From Micromonospora sp. Llam0 (GTDB lineage Bacteria; Actinomycetota; Actinomycetes; Mycobacteriales; Micromonosporaceae): a stretch of DNA of 64,000 nt. The stretch is from NCBI RefSeq assembly GCF_003751085.1, contig NZ_RJJY01000002.1:1240001-1304000 (forward strand). Reading direction: 5' to 3'. A program made the translations under genes and the position numbers. Below the pieces are notes generated by a model, which worked only from the letters and a program-made list of their open reading frames with translations, made no database searches and was not told where the DNA came from. Below, in pieces: positions 1 to 9,649 of this stretch (positions are counted from its first letter, which is position 1; every line of letters begins with the position of its first letter).

Positions 1-649
1 CCGTGTGTGTTGCCGGTGTCCAGCCGGTCACCGGCCAGCCGCCAGCCGCCGTCGGCGGTACCGACGACGTCGACCGCCGGGTCCGCCGTCGGGGCGGTCG
101 ACGTACCATCCGAGTCGCCGCCGGTGACCACCACGAACCTCGGCCCGCCGGCGGCCAGCTCGGCGGCGGCCCGGGCCATCTCGTCGGTGGTCCGCACCGG
201 CCAGCCGACCAACGCCGAGGCCTCCGCCCGGTTCGGCGTCGCGACCAGCGCGTACGGCAGCAGCCGCTCGACCGCGCCGACCACGCCGAGCCGGTGCCCG
301 CTGGTCGAGACCAGCACCGGGTCGACGACCAGGTTCGGCAGTTCCCCGGCCCGGGCCAGCGCGGCGACCGCCCCGGCGATCCGGGCCGTACCGAGCATGC
401 CGGTCTTCACCGCGCACACCGGCAGGTCGGCGCGGACCGCCTCGATCTGGGCGAGCACCTGCGCCGCCGGCAGCTGATGGACGCTGGTGACGCCGGTGGT
501 GTTCTGCGCGGTCACCGCAGTGATCGCGCTGGTGCCGTAGACGCCGAGCGCGGCGAAGACCTTCAGGTCCGCCTGGATGCCGGCCCCGCCGCCGGAATCG
601 GAGCCGGCGATCGTCATCGCCACCACCGGAGTGGTCTGCTCGCCGGCCA

Positions 650-650
<1 letters not shown>
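1..650 (-). CDS. thiD: Hydroxymethylpyrimidine/phosphomethylpyrimidine kinase ThiD (3' end outside window)
   Basis: This enzyme phosphorylates HMP and then HMP-P, giving the pyrimidine diphosphate used by thiamine phosphate synthase; cytosolic ribokinase fold. About 216 residues are visible. N-terminal substrate loop [14 protein letters not shown], then [28 protein letters not shown] and TPNRAEA follow in the family order. The window ends at DTGNTH, just before the expected GTGC anion-hole loop, so the protein is cut by the window and not broken. The ATG overlaps the stop of the preceding thiE-like gene by one base (TGATG), indicating translational coupling. Last visible gene of the riboswitch-controlled thi operon. 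Confidence 0.93.
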
Positions 651-2209
<1,559 letters not shown>

Positions 2210-2219
<10 letters not shown>

Positions 2220-3400
2220 TGCTGCTCCTCCCTCGCGTTTTTCCTGGTCGCGGCGGCGAACCGGCCGGGCGAGAACGGTGCCAGCGCCGGATCCGGGGCG
2301 GCACCGGCTGCCAGGTCGGCGATCAGGTCGGCGGTCACCGGGGTCAGCACGATGCCGTGCCGGTGATGCCCGGTCGCCACCAGCACCCGCCTGCCCGCCG
2401 AACCGCCGGCCGAGTCGCCGCCGGCCGAGTCGCCGCCGGCCAGCTGGTGCCAGCCGAGCAGCGGCGCGTTGTCCGGCGTGCCCGGCCGGGCTGCCGCCTG
2501 CGCCTCGACCAGCTCGTACTCGGCGATCTCCGGCAGCAGGTCGGCGGCGGCGCGCAGCAGTTCCAGCACCGCACCGGCGGTGACGGTGGTGTCGCCGCGT
2601 TCCTCGACGGTGGCGCCGACGACCACCTCACCGTCGGCGCGGGGCACCAGGTAGACGTGCCGGCCGTCGGCGTACCCCCGGATCACGTGCCGGAACCCGA
2701 CGGCGCCGGCGGGTGCCCGCAGCCGCAGGATCTGGCCTTTCACCGGGCGGACCGGCAGCCCGGTCAGCGCCGCCGATCCGCAGCCGGCGGCGACCACGAC
2801 GACCCGTGCGTCCAGTGCGGAAAGATCGGTGACCGGCTGCGGGACGACGGTCACCCCGGCCCGGTCCAACGCGGTACCCAACGCCGCGACCAGCCGACGC
2901 GGGTCGACCTGGTGGTCGTCGGGCGTCAGCGCACCGCTTCGCACCCTCGGCGCCAACGCCGGTTCGCGATCCCGCAGCGCCGTGGCGCGCAGCAGCGTGA
3001 TCGGCAGGTCCAGACTCTGCTGGTACGCCCAGAGCCGCTCCGCCTCCCGCCGGTCGTCTCCGGTGAGCGTAACGACCAGGGTGCCGTCGACGCGGTAGCC
3101 GATGTCCTGGCCGGTGACGGCGGTCAACTCGGCGGCGAACGCCGGCCAGCGGGACGCCGAGTCGACCAGCAGCCGGGTCAGCTCAGCCTCGCCGAAGTGC
3201 GACTCGGCGACCGGGGCGAGCATGCCGGCGGCCACCGCCGACGCCCCGGACCCGGGTGCCGGGTCGAACAGCACGGTACGCAGGCCGCGCTGCGCGCACC
3301 GCCAGGCGATACTCATCCCGATCGGCCCGCCGCCGACCACCGCAACGTCAGCTCGGCTGCTGGCCCAGCCGTTGGCGTGTCCGTTGCCCGTCGCCGTCAT
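2210..3400 (-). CDS. thiO: Glycine oxidase ThiO
   Basis: FAD-dependent glycine oxidase that converts glycine to dehydroglycine for ThiG; this is the aerobic alternative to ThiH. 396 residues. N-terminal dinucleotide fold VAVVGGGPIGMSIAW (about residues 18-33), GMLAPVAE, DHQVDPRRL, PVKGQILRL, YLVPRADGEVVVGATVEERG and the C-terminal FAD segment ATGHHRHGIVLTPVTA are in family order. ATG 3400 overlaps the thiE stop (ATGA). A short low-complexity insertion (GGDSA repeated) before the final FAD segment is encoded by a 15-bp tandem duplication at 2409-2438. Confidence 0.94.
2409..2438. repeat. 15-bp perfect tandem duplication inside thiO
   Basis: Two adjacent identical 15-mers (2409-2423, 2424-2438; unit gccgagtcgccgccg). 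On the minus strand they encode the repeated GGDSA loop in ThiO. In frame, so the protein stays intact. Looks like replication slippage. Confidence 0.95.
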
Positions 3401-4071
3401 GCCGGCGCTCCGTCGTCGGTGCCGCCCGGCCGCTGCCGTACCGCCCTCAGCAGGTCGGCGGTGGCCCGCCCCGGGTCGGCGGCACCGGCGATCGCGCCGA
3501 CCACCGCGACCCCGTGCGCCCCGGCGGCCAGCAGCGACGGCACCCGGTCCACGGTGACCCCGGCGATCGCCACCACCGGCACGTCGACGGCGACGGCGAC
3601 GGCGGCCAGCCCGGCCAGCCCGATCGGGTCGGGCAGCCCGGTCTTGGTACCGGTGGCGTAGCACGGCCCGACCCCGAGGTACGTCGCCCCGGCCGCGACC
3701 GCCGCCCGCCCGGTGGCCGGGTCGCGGGCGGTGGCACCGAGGACCGCGGCCGGCCCGAGCACCCGGCGCGCGGCGTCGACCGGCAGGTCCAGGGCACCGA
3801 CGTGCGCACCGGCCGCACCGGTGGCGAGCGCGACGTGCAGCCGGTCGTTGACCAGGCAGGTCACCTGGTACGCGGCGCATTCGGCGACCGCGCGGAGGGT
3901 CAGCTCGTACGCGTCCCGGTCCGACATGTCGTCCTCGACGCGGACCTGCACGACCAGGTCGGCGGTGGCGTCGACGGCGCGGGCGGCGGCCAGCGCCGCC
4001 CGCAGTACGCCGAGCGGGTCGCGCCCGGGTCGGGTGTCGGTGATCAGATGCAGTCGCCCAAGGGACGGCAC
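3397..4071 (-). CDS. thiE: Thiamine phosphate synthase-like ThiE, first gene of the thi operon
   Basis: ThiE joins the thiazole and pyrimidine moieties to thiamine phosphate. 224 residues, TIM-barrel. Seen: RLHLITD at the N-terminus, VNDRLHVAL (the NDR motif), HVGALDLP, GPCYATGTKTG and VVAIAGVT. The usual LR[ED]K motif reads VRVEDD and the usual G.STH motif reads GATARD, so parts of the expected diphosphate/pyrimidine pocket differ, while the second copy in this operon keeps those two motifs. GTG start with GGAGGAG seven bases upstream; that Shine-Dalgarno lies in the 3' strand of the TPP riboswitch. Assignment to ThiE rather than TenI is likely, not proven. Confidence 0.86.
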   Translation of the reverse strand: MPSLGRLHLITDTRPGRDPLGVLRAALAAARAVDATADLVVQVRVEDDMSDRDAYELTLRAVAECAAYQVTCLVNDRLHVALATGAAGAHVGALDLPVDAARRVLGPAAVLGATARDPATGRAAVAAGATYLGVGPCYATGTKTGLPDPIGLAGLAAVAVAVDVPVVAIAGVTVDRVPSLLAAGAHGVAVVGAIAGAADPGRATADLLRAVRQRPGGTDDGAPA

Positions 4072-4082
4072 GGCAACGCTCC

Positions 4083-4175
4083 TCCCTGCGCCGGCATTAC
4101 CCGGATCAGGTTCTACGGTCGGAGGCCGCGTCAGCCTCCCTCTCAGCCCGGTGCACCGGGCTCCCGTGGGTTACT
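4083..4175 (-). promoter_or_regulatory. TPP riboswitch (thi box)
   Basis: Read on the minus strand, the leader has ACCCACGGGAGCC, then GCTGAGAGGGAGGC, then GACCGTAGAACCTGATC followed by CGGGTAATGCCGGCGCAGGGAGG. These are the conserved CUGAGA and ACCUGAUC..GGUAAU..GCG cores of the TPP aptamer in the right order. The final GGGAGGAG is also the ribosome binding site of thiE, so ligand binding should block translation initiation. No U-tract terminator is seen. Confidence 0.95.
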
Positions 4176-4183
4176 TGCCTGTT

Positions 4184-4212
4184 ACCGTACGACGGTCTCG
4201 TCGATCCGCCAA
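4184..4212 (-). promoter_or_regulatory. Promoter of the thiamine operon
   Basis: TTGGCG (4212-4207) and TACGGT (4189-4184) are separated by 17 bases on the minus strand. Transcription would start about 4177, immediately at the 5' edge of the TPP aptamer, which fits well. Confidence 0.7.
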
Positions 4213-4307
4213 GGGCCGGTCCGAGGCAACCTTCGGTCGCTGCCCGCCCCGCCGCTGTCGGCCGTGACCAGGCTCACCGCCGGCCGGCCGCCGGCGCACC
4301 GCCGCCG

Positions 4308-4508
4308 TCAGCTGGTGAGGGCCCCGCCCTTGGCGGCGGCGACAAAGCGAGACCAACTCGCCGACGCGACTACCAGCACCGGACCAGCCGGATCCTTCGA
4401 GTCCCGCACCCCGACGACCCTGCCCAGCCCGTCAGCCACCTCGACACATTGGCCCTGGTTGTTCGACCGGCTGCTCTTCCGCCAGTAGGCGGAACCATAG
4501 TCGATCAT
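4308..4508 (-). CDS. DUF397 protein, copy A
   Basis: A 66-residue DUF397 protein with the family signature WRKSS.S...G.CVEVA and VRDSKDP.GPVL, then ASWSRFVAA. DUF397 proteins are typical partners of XRE/DUF5753 regulators in actinobacteria and are thought to act with them in gene regulation; no enzymatic role is known. ATG start with AAGGGAG nine bases upstream. It differs from copy B (4593-4793) at about 14 of 66 positions, and the Shine-Dalgarno region is also duplicated, so the two arose by tandem duplication. Confidence 0.88.
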   Translation of the reverse strand: MIDYGSAYWRKSSRSNNQGQCVEVADGLGRVVGVRDSKDPAGPVLVVASASWSRFVAAAKGGALTS

Positions 4509-4592
4509 CGCCGTACTCCCTTACGGATCGGATCACGCCTCGGCGGTCGAAGTCACGAGGCGGCGTCGCGGCGGAACTCCACTGACCGCCAA

Positions 4593-4793
4593 TCAACTCG
4601 TGAGGGTGCTGTTCTTCGTAGCGGCGACGAAACTTGACCAGCTCGCCGGGGCGACCGCCAGCACCGGACCAGCCGGATCCTTCGAGTCCCGCACCCCGAT
4701 CACGCCATCCAGCCCGTCAGCCACCTCGACACACTCTCCCTGGTTGTTCGACCGGCTGCTCTTCCGCCAGTAGGCGGAACTAAAGTCGATCAC
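4593..4793 (-). CDS. DUF397 protein, copy B
   Basis: A 66-residue DUF397 protein with WRKSSRSNNQGECVEVA and VRDSKDPAGPVL. The GTG start at 4793 is chosen because it aligns with the ATG of copy A, has the same AAGGGAG ribosome binding site, and overlaps the end of the regulator gene by 14 bases, as is usual for XRE-DUF397 pairs. A longer in-frame extension upstream lies inside the regulator gene and looks unlike the family. Probably co-translated with the regulator and the direct partner of it; copy A may be a diverged second partner. Confidence 0.87.
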   Translation of the reverse strand: MIDFSSAYWRKSSRSNNQGECVEVADGLDGVIGVRDSKDPAGPVLAVAPASWSSFVAATKNSTLTS

Positions 4794-5664
4794 CGTCGTA
4801 CTCCCTTGCCGTCTGCCAGAGCAGATCGCGGCTGCGCTGCTCGTCCATGGCCAGATCACCCATGCCGCTGAAGCTCCAAGCATAGCTGTCGCGCTCGTCC
4901 GGCCGGTCCAGGAAGAGCGCGCCGGTCAGACCCTCCACGTAGACAGTGGTCGGTTCGTATTTTTCCTGGAAGTCCAGAACTATGAACGAACCGTGGGCCA
5001 TCAGACCGGCGTGCAGACCTGCGTTGAACGGCAGCACCCGAATCGAGACGTTCGGTAGCTCACCTGCCTGGGCTAGACGCCGGAGTTGGTTAGCCATGAT
5101 CTGCGCGTTGCCGATAGGTCGGCGCAGGATCGCTTCGTCAAGCACGATGTCGAACCTGGGCAGGTACGGCTCCAGCCGGGTCAGCAGCCGAGCGCGACGC
5201 ATCCGTACCTCGACCCTGCGCTCGATCTCCTCCGCAGGCACCTCGTGCTGGTTCATGCTGAACACCGCAGTCGCGTACTCGCGGGTCTGCAGCACGCCAG
5301 GGACGAAGCCAGTGTGGTACTGGCGGAGCGCTGAAGCGGCCTCTTCGAGACCTATGTAGAGCTCGAACCAGGACGGGATGCTGGCGTAGTCGTGCCACCA
5401 GCCCTTCTCCTTGGTCTTCGGAGCCAGCGCGGCCAGCGCCTCGATGGTCTTAAGGTCAGCGCCGTACAGCTCGCAGAGCAGCACCACGTCCTCGGCGCGG
5501 ATCGGCACCTCACCGCGCTCCATCCGCAGCAGCTTGGTCGCCGACCACTCCAACTCCCGCGCCGCCGTGGTCTGCGGGACACCAGCCAACCGCTCACGCA
5601 GCCGACGCAGCTCCCGACCGAGCTGCCGCCGGGGCACCGACGAGTTCAACAATGCTGCGGGCAC
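4780..5664 (-). CDS. XRE-family regulator with DUF5753 domain
   Basis: A 294-residue cytosolic DNA-binding protein. An N-terminal helix-turn-helix covers about residues 12-70 (LGRELRRLRE, TTAARELEWSATKLLRMERGE), followed by the DUF5753 ligand/partner domain (about 100-285), recognisable by WWHDY, FELYIGLEEAASALRQYH, VPGVLQT..YA, and RVLPFNAGLHAGL. GTG start with an ideal AAGGAGG six bases upstream. Its 3' end overlaps DUF397 copy B. Such triads regulate development or secondary metabolism in some streptomycetes (WhiJ-like systems); the target here is unknown. Confidence 0.9.
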   Translation of the reverse strand: MPAALLNSSVPRRQLGRELRRLRERLAGVPQTTAARELEWSATKLLRMERGEVPIRAEDVVLLCELYGADLKTIEALAALAPKTKEKGWWHDYASIPSWFELYIGLEEAASALRQYHTGFVPGVLQTREYATAVFSMNQHEVPAEEIERRVEVRMRRARLLTRLEPYLPRFDIVLDEAILRRPIGNAQIMANQLRRLAQAGELPNVSIRVLPFNAGLHAGLMAHGSFIVLDFQEKYEPTTVYVEGLTGALFLDRPDERDSYAWSFSGMGDLAMDEQRSRDLLWQTAREYDGDRL

Positions 5665-5913
5665 GTTGCCACCTCCTTATACGCCACTCACCGACGGCGG
5701 GATGATCGACAGACGACATTCACTGTCGAGTGGCCATATCTCTACCACAACGCCACGACACCATTGCCGAACCGCTAATTGATCATCGGCTGATGGCCGA
5801 TCCGGAAATCGGCACAAAGCACCGCCAACCGCAGCCGGTCTCCACTTCACGCAATGCAGGCACCCGATCATCGGCGGAAGTCCAGCCAAGGAGACAAGAT
5901 CATGTGAGGCTCA

Positions 5914-5954
5914 GCCGCCCCGGGCACCGCCCCTGGGGCGGTGCCCGGGGCGGC
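5914..5954. terminator. Perfect 20-bp inverted repeat
   Basis: Arms 5914-5933 and 5935-5954 are perfectly complementary around a single central base (effective loop three to five bases). Almost all G/C, no flanking U tract. Symmetric, so it could stop transcripts from either side. Confidence 0.75.
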
Positions 5955-5972
5955 CGGTGACGCGGATCAGAT

Positions 5973-6029
5973 CGAGGGAACCGTCATTGTCGTCAAAACG
6001 GCCCCGAGACAACAATGTGGGTTCCCTCG
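5973..6029 (-). terminator. Long imperfect hairpin downstream of the aldo/keto reductase
   Basis: Outer arms CGAGGGAACC (5973-5982) and GGTTCCCTCG (6020-6029) pair perfectly; inside, CATTGT (5985-5990) pairs with ACAATG (6012-6017). Placed about 40 bp after the reductase stop, as expected for its terminator. Confidence 0.6.
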
Positions 6030-6056
6030 GCGCCATGAGTTCTCGGCGCCATGAGT
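6026..6056. repeat. 15-bp direct repeat
   Basis: The unit ctcggcgccatgagt occurs at 6026-6040 and 6042-6056, one base apart. It touches the right arm of the hairpin at 5973-6029 and ends 11 bp from the reductase stop. Confidence 0.9.
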
Positions 6057-6067
6057 GGCAGCGGCGG

Positions 6068-7057
6068 TCAGCTCAGCGAGCCGCCGGGGCCGGCGGGCTC
6101 CGGCAGGATCGACCGCAGTTCGGCGAGATCGGCGGCATCGGGCTGCCACGACCCGGCGGCGGCGTTCGCGCGTACCTGCTCGGGGGTGGTCGCCCCGGCG
6201 ATCACCGACGCCACCGCCGGCTGCGCAGCGAGGCCGCCGATCGCGACCGCGAGCAGCGGCAGGTCCCGCATCGCGGCGTACGCGTCGAGGGCCTCGATGA
6301 CGTCCCACGGCGCTCCGGCGAGCCGGGCGGCGTACCGGCTGCTCTCGCCGGCCAGCCGGCTGCCCGGCGGCGGTGCCTCGCTCCGGCGGTACTTGCCGGT
6401 CAGCAGCCCGTCGGCGAGCGGGAAGTACGGCAGCAGCCCCAGGCCGAAGCGCTGGCACGCCGGCACCACTTCCCGCTCCACCCGCCGGTCCAGCAGGTTG
6501 TACTCGTTCTGCGCGCTGACGAACGGCGACAACCCGGCGGTACGGGCGACCCACGCCGCCTCAGCGATCTGCCAGCCGGCGAAGTTGGAGCAGCCCACAT
6601 AGCGGACCTTGCCGGCGTGCACCAGGTCGTCCAGGGCCCGCAGGGTCTCCTCGACCGGGGTGACCGGGTCCGGCTCATGGAACTGGTAGAGGTCGATGTG
6701 GTCGGTGCCGAGTCGACGCAGCGACGCCTCGACGGCCCGCATGATGTACCGCCGGGAGCCGCGTACCCCGTGGTCGACGCCGTTGCGCCCGGACATGTCC
6801 ATGCCGAACTTGGTGGCCAGCACCACGTCGTCGCGGCGGCCGCGCAGCGCCGCCCCGAGCTGCTCCTCGGAACCGCCGTGCGGGGTGCCGTAGATGTCGG
6901 CGGTGTCGAACAGGGTGATCCCGGCGTCGATCGCCGCGTCGACCACGGCCCGGGTACCGGCGGCGTCCAGCTTGCGGCCGAAGTTGTTGCAGCCGAGCCC
7001 GACCGCCGACACCATCAGCCCCGAGTCGCCCAACCGGCGGTAGATCATCTCCGTCAC
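6068..7057 (-). CDS. Aldo/keto reductase
   Basis: NADPH-dependent (beta/alpha)8-barrel oxidoreductase of the AKR superfamily, 329 residues, cytosolic. Catalytic tetrad candidates are Asp51 and Tyr56 (DTADIYG), Lys83 (ATKFG) and His127 (YQFHEPD). Cofactor-side motifs GCSNFAGWQ, QNEYNLLDR and VIAGATTPEQV are present. The sequence suits the group acting on sugars or small aldehydes; substrate cannot be told. GTG 7057 is taken as start (ATG 7048 is the alternative). A TAGGCT element seven bases before the GTG could give a leaderless transcript; it lies 19 bp behind the ABC-F gene and may also be read through from it. Confidence 0.9.
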   Translation of the reverse strand: MTEMIYRRLGDSGLMVSAVGLGCNNFGRKLDAAGTRAVVDAAIDAGITLFDTADIYGTPHGGSEEQLGAALRGRRDDVVLATKFGMDMSGRNGVDHGVRGSRRYIMRAVEASLRRLGTDHIDLYQFHEPDPVTPVEETLRALDDLVHAGKVRYVGCSNFAGWQIAEAAWVARTAGLSPFVSAQNEYNLLDRRVEREVVPACQRFGLGLLPYFPLADGLLTGKYRRSEAPPPGSRLAGESSRYAARLAGAPWDVIEALDAYAAMRDLPLLAVAIGGLAAQPAVASVIAGATTPEQVRANAAAGSWQPDAADLAELRSILPEPAGPGGSLS

Positions 7058-7076
7058 ACCGGCCAGCCTACGACGG

Positions 7077-8804
7077 TCAGCGTACGTTCCAGACCGGCTC
7101 GGGGACCTCGACCACCTCGCCGTCGCCCTGGAACAGAACGAACCGGTCGAACGACCGGCTGAACCAACGGTCGTGGGTGACCGCGATCACCGTACCCTCG
7201 AAGGCCTTCAGCCCTTCCTCCAGCGCCTCCGCCGACGCCAGGTCCAGGTTGTCGGTCGGCTCGTCGAGCAGCAGCAGGGTGGCGCCGGACAGCTCCAGCA
7301 GCAGCACTAGGAACCGGGCCTGCTGACCGCCGGAGAGGGTGCCGAACCGCTGGTCGCCCTGGCCGGCCAGGTCGTAGCGGGACAGTACGGCCATCGCCGC
7401 GTGCCGGTCCATCCCGTCGCGGTGGTCGTCGCCGCGCCACAGTACGTCGGCGAGGGTCTGGTCGAGCAGCTCCGGCCGGTCGTGGGTCTGCGAGAAGTGG
7501 CCCGGCCGCACCCGGGCACCGAGCCGGACCATGCCGTCGTGGGCCACCGGGGCGAGCGCCGCGCCAGCGATCGGGCCGGCCGCCGGGTCCGGGTCGGTGC
7601 CGCCCCGGGCCAGCAGCCGCAGGAAGTGCGACTTGCCGGTGCCGTTGGCACCGAGCACCGCGACCCGGTCGCCGTACCAGATCTCCAGGTCGAACGGGTA
7701 GGTCAGCCCGTCCAGCTCAAGCTGCTCGCAGATCACCGCCCGCTTGCCGGTACGGCCGCCGGAGAGCCGCATCCGCAGCGACTGGTCCTTCGGCGGCAAC
7801 GGTGGCGGGCCGGCCTCCTCGAACTTGCGCAGCCGGGTCTGCGCGGCCTGGTAGCGCGAGGCCAACCCGTCGTTGTACGCCGCTTTCTGCTTGTACATCA
7901 GCATCAGTTCGCGCAGCTTCTCGTGCTCCTCGTCCCAGCGGCGACGCTGCTCCTCCAGCCGGGCGTGCCGGGCGGTACGCGCCTCGTGCCAGCTGGCGAA
8001 GCCGCCCGGGTGGGTCCAGGCGGAGCCGCCTTCGACGGCGACCACCCGGTCGGCGGTCTGGGCCAGCAACTCCCGGTCGTGCGAGACGTAGAGCACCGAC
8101 TTGGTCGACTCGCGCAGCCGCTGCTCCAGCCACCGTTTCCCGGGTACGTCGAGGAAGTTGTCCGGCTCGTCGAGCAGCAGCACCTCGTCGGTACCGCGCA
8201 GCAGCAGCTCCAACGCGAACCGCTTCTGCTGTCCGCCGGAGAGCGTCCGGACGGGACGGTCATGGACCCGGTCCCACGGCAGGTCCAGCACTGCGGTGGC
8301 CACCGTGTCGAAGACGACCTCGGCCTCGTAGCCGCCGGCTTCGCCCCAGGCGGCGAGGGCGTTGGCGTACCCGATCTGGGTTTTCTCGGCGGCGGCCGGG
8401 GTGGTGCCGGCGGCCTCCGCGGCGTGCACGGCCCGTTCGGCGGCGGCCGGGGTGGTGCCGGCGGCCTCCGCGGCGTGCACGGCCCGTTCGGCGGCGGCAA
8501 GCCGCTCGCCGGCGGCGCGCAGCGGCGGCGGGGCGAGCGACAGCGCCAGGTCGGCGAGCGTACGGTCGTCGCCGATCATGCCGATGAACTGCCGCATCAC
8601 GCCGAGCCCGCCAGCGCGGGCGACTGCTCCGGTGGCCACCGGCAGGTCACCGGCGACCATCCGCAGCAGCGTCGTCTTGCCGGCGCCGTTCGGGCCGACC
8701 AGTGCCACCTTGGCACCCTCGCCGACCCGGAACGACACGTCGGCAAAGAGCTCCCGACCGTCCGGCAGGGTGTGCCCCACCGCGGCCACGTCCACGTATC
8801 CCAC
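7077..8804 (-). CDS. ABC-F family ATPase (ribosome-associated type)
   Basis: Soluble tandem ATPase of 575 residues, with no membrane segments. First domain: Walker A GPNGAGKTT (37-45), LSGGQQKR (about 186-193), Walker B EVLLLDEPDNFLD. An Arg/Glu-rich linker (about 285-340) has the length of a P-site tRNA interaction motif. Second domain: GANGTGKS, LSGGQQAR, LLLLDEPTDNLDL. ABC-F proteins act on ribosomes as translation factors or antibiotic-resistance proteins; which applies here cannot be told. GTG start. A 17-residue segment (about 106-139) is perfectly duplicated by a 51-bp tandem repeat. Confidence 0.92.
   Translation of the reverse strand: MGYVDVAAVGHTLPDGRELFADVSFRVGEGAKVALVGPNGAGKTTLLRMVAGDLPVATGAVARAGGLGVMRQFIGMIGDDRTLADLALSLAPPPLRAAGERLAAAERAVHAAEAAGTTPAAAERAVHAAEAAGTTPAAAEKTQIGYANALAAWGEAGGYEAEVVFDTVATAVLDLPWDRVHDRPVRTLSGGQQKRFALELLLRGTDEVLLLDEPDNFLDVPGKRWLEQRLRESTKSVLYVSHDRELLAQTADRVVAVEGGSAWTHPGGFASWHEARTARHARLEEQRRRWDEEHEKLRELMLMYKQKAAYNDGLASRYQAAQTRLRKFEEAGPPPLPPKDQSLRMRLSGGRTGKRAVICEQLELDGLTYPFDLEIWYGDRVAVLGANGTGKSHFLRLLARGGTDPDPAAGPIAGAALAPVAHDGMVRLGARVRPGHFSQTHDRPELLDQTLADVLWRGDDHRDGMDRHAAMAVLSRYDLAGQGDQRFGTLSGGQQARFLVLLLELSGATLLLLDEPTDNLDLASAEALEEGLKAFEGTVIAVTHDRWFSRSFDRFVLFQGDGEVVEVPEPVWNVR
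8386..8487. repeat. 51-bp perfect tandem duplication in the ABC-F gene
   Basis: Units 8386-8436 and 8437-8487 are identical. They encode AERAVHAAEAAGTTPAA twice, in an alanine-rich helical stretch between Walker A and the signature of the first ATPase domain. In frame. Confidence 0.95.
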
Positions 8805-8900
8805 CCCGGCATGGTGCCTGATCGGGCCTGCCGTCGGCAGCTGAGATTCGCGACGCCGGCTGGGCGTCCGGCACTGGCCCTGGGTTACCTGACTTCCCGG

Positions 8901-9563
8901 TCAGTCGGCGTGGTGGGTGACCCGCAGCACCCGGTAGCCCTTCTGGCTGGCGTGCCGGTCCACCTGCCAGCCCTGCTCCCGCAGCCACTGCTGCACCGAG
9001 TCGCCGCCCAGGTAGCGGGCGATGACCAGCCAGCCGACGCCGCCCGGGGCGAGCCGGGGCAGCCAGCGGGCGAGCAGGGCGCGCAGCTCCGCCTTGCCGA
9101 CCCGGATCGGCGGGTTGGACCACAGCTGGGTGAAGGTGAGCTCCGGCGGCACGCGGTCCGGATCGGCCACCCGGACCCGGTCGGCGACGCCAAGTCGGTC
9201 GGCGTTGAGCAGGGTGAGCTCGCGGGCGCGGGCGTTGACGTCCACCGCGTAGACCGTGGCGGCCGGTGCCTGGTCGGCCAGCACGCAGGTGATCGGGCCG
9301 TACCCGCAGCCAAGGTCGAGGAAGGGGCCGGGGTCGGTCGACGCGGGCAGGTCGGCCTTGCGCAGCAGTACGGCGGTGCCCGGGTCGAGCCGACCGGCGG
9401 AGAACACCCCGGCGGCGGCGGTCAGTGGGTAGTCGCGCCCGGCCACCGTGAACTCGATCTCCGACCGTACGTCTGCGGTGCCGGGCTGCGGGCTGAAGTA
9501 GTGGTCGCCGGTCACCGGGGCATTGTCGCCCAACCTGGGTGCGGCGTTGACGGCGGTCACCAT
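8901..9563 (-). CDS. RsmC-like class I methyltransferase
   Basis: 220-residue SAM-dependent methyltransferase. Motif I is FLDLGCGYGPI (about residues 81-91), the acidic end of strand 2 is VYAVDVNARA, and the substrate loop reads SNPPIR, the NPP[FI] motif of N-methyltransferases acting on exocyclic amino groups. The layout matches the catalytic half of RsmC, which methylates G1207 of 16S rRNA; the N-terminal pseudo-domain of E. coli RsmC is absent, as in most Gram-positive homologues. ATG 9563 is divergent from the plus-strand gene at 9650. Confidence 0.87.
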   Translation of the reverse strand: MVTAVNAAPRLGDNAPVTGDHYFSPQPGTADVRSEIEFTVAGRDYPLTAAAGVFSAGRLDPGTAVLLRKADLPASTDPGPFLDLGCGYGPITCVLADQAPAATVYAVDVNARARELTLLNADRLGVADRVRVADPDRVPPELTFTQLWSNPPIRVGKAELRALLARWLPRLAPGGVGWLVIARYLGGDSVQQWLREQGWQVDRHASQKGYRVLRVTHHAD

Positions 9564-9636
9564 GATCGATGAGGCTTATGCCCGATCTTCAATTGATGCA
9601 AGTCTTGACCGGCAGCTCTCCCCCCAATCCGTCCGT

Positions 9637-9642
9637 TACTCT
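9637..9642 (+). promoter_or_regulatory. -10 element for a leaderless transcript
   Basis: TACTCT (TAnnnT type) ends seven bases before the ATG at 9650, so transcription would start at the A of the start codon. No ribosome binding site precedes the ATG. The -35 region is poor. Confidence 0.45.
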
Positions 9643-9649
9643 GTGCGAT

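Larger units (their letters stand above)
5665..6067. other. Intergenic region between the XRE regulator and the aldo/keto reductase
   Basis: About 400 bp. The right half holds two hairpins and a 15-bp direct repeat (separate entries). The left half (5680-5890) is less GC-rich than its surroundings and should hold the promoter of the XRE regulator, but no convincing hexamer pair was found. A minus-strand frame of 70 codons (5677-5889, TTG start, stop fused to the regulator's ribosome binding site, four cysteines) is possible as a leader gene but has no recognisable family. Confidence 0.5.

Noticed and set aside
4592..4883. Longer version of DUF397 copy B (96 residues)
   Set aside because: The extra N-terminal 30 residues lie inside the regulator gene and are unlike the family; GTG 4793 matches the paralogue in start, length and ribosome binding site.
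5677..5889. Possible 70-codon gene upstream of the XRE regulator
   Set aside because: TTG start without a ribosome binding site and no family match; mentioned only within the intergenic entry.
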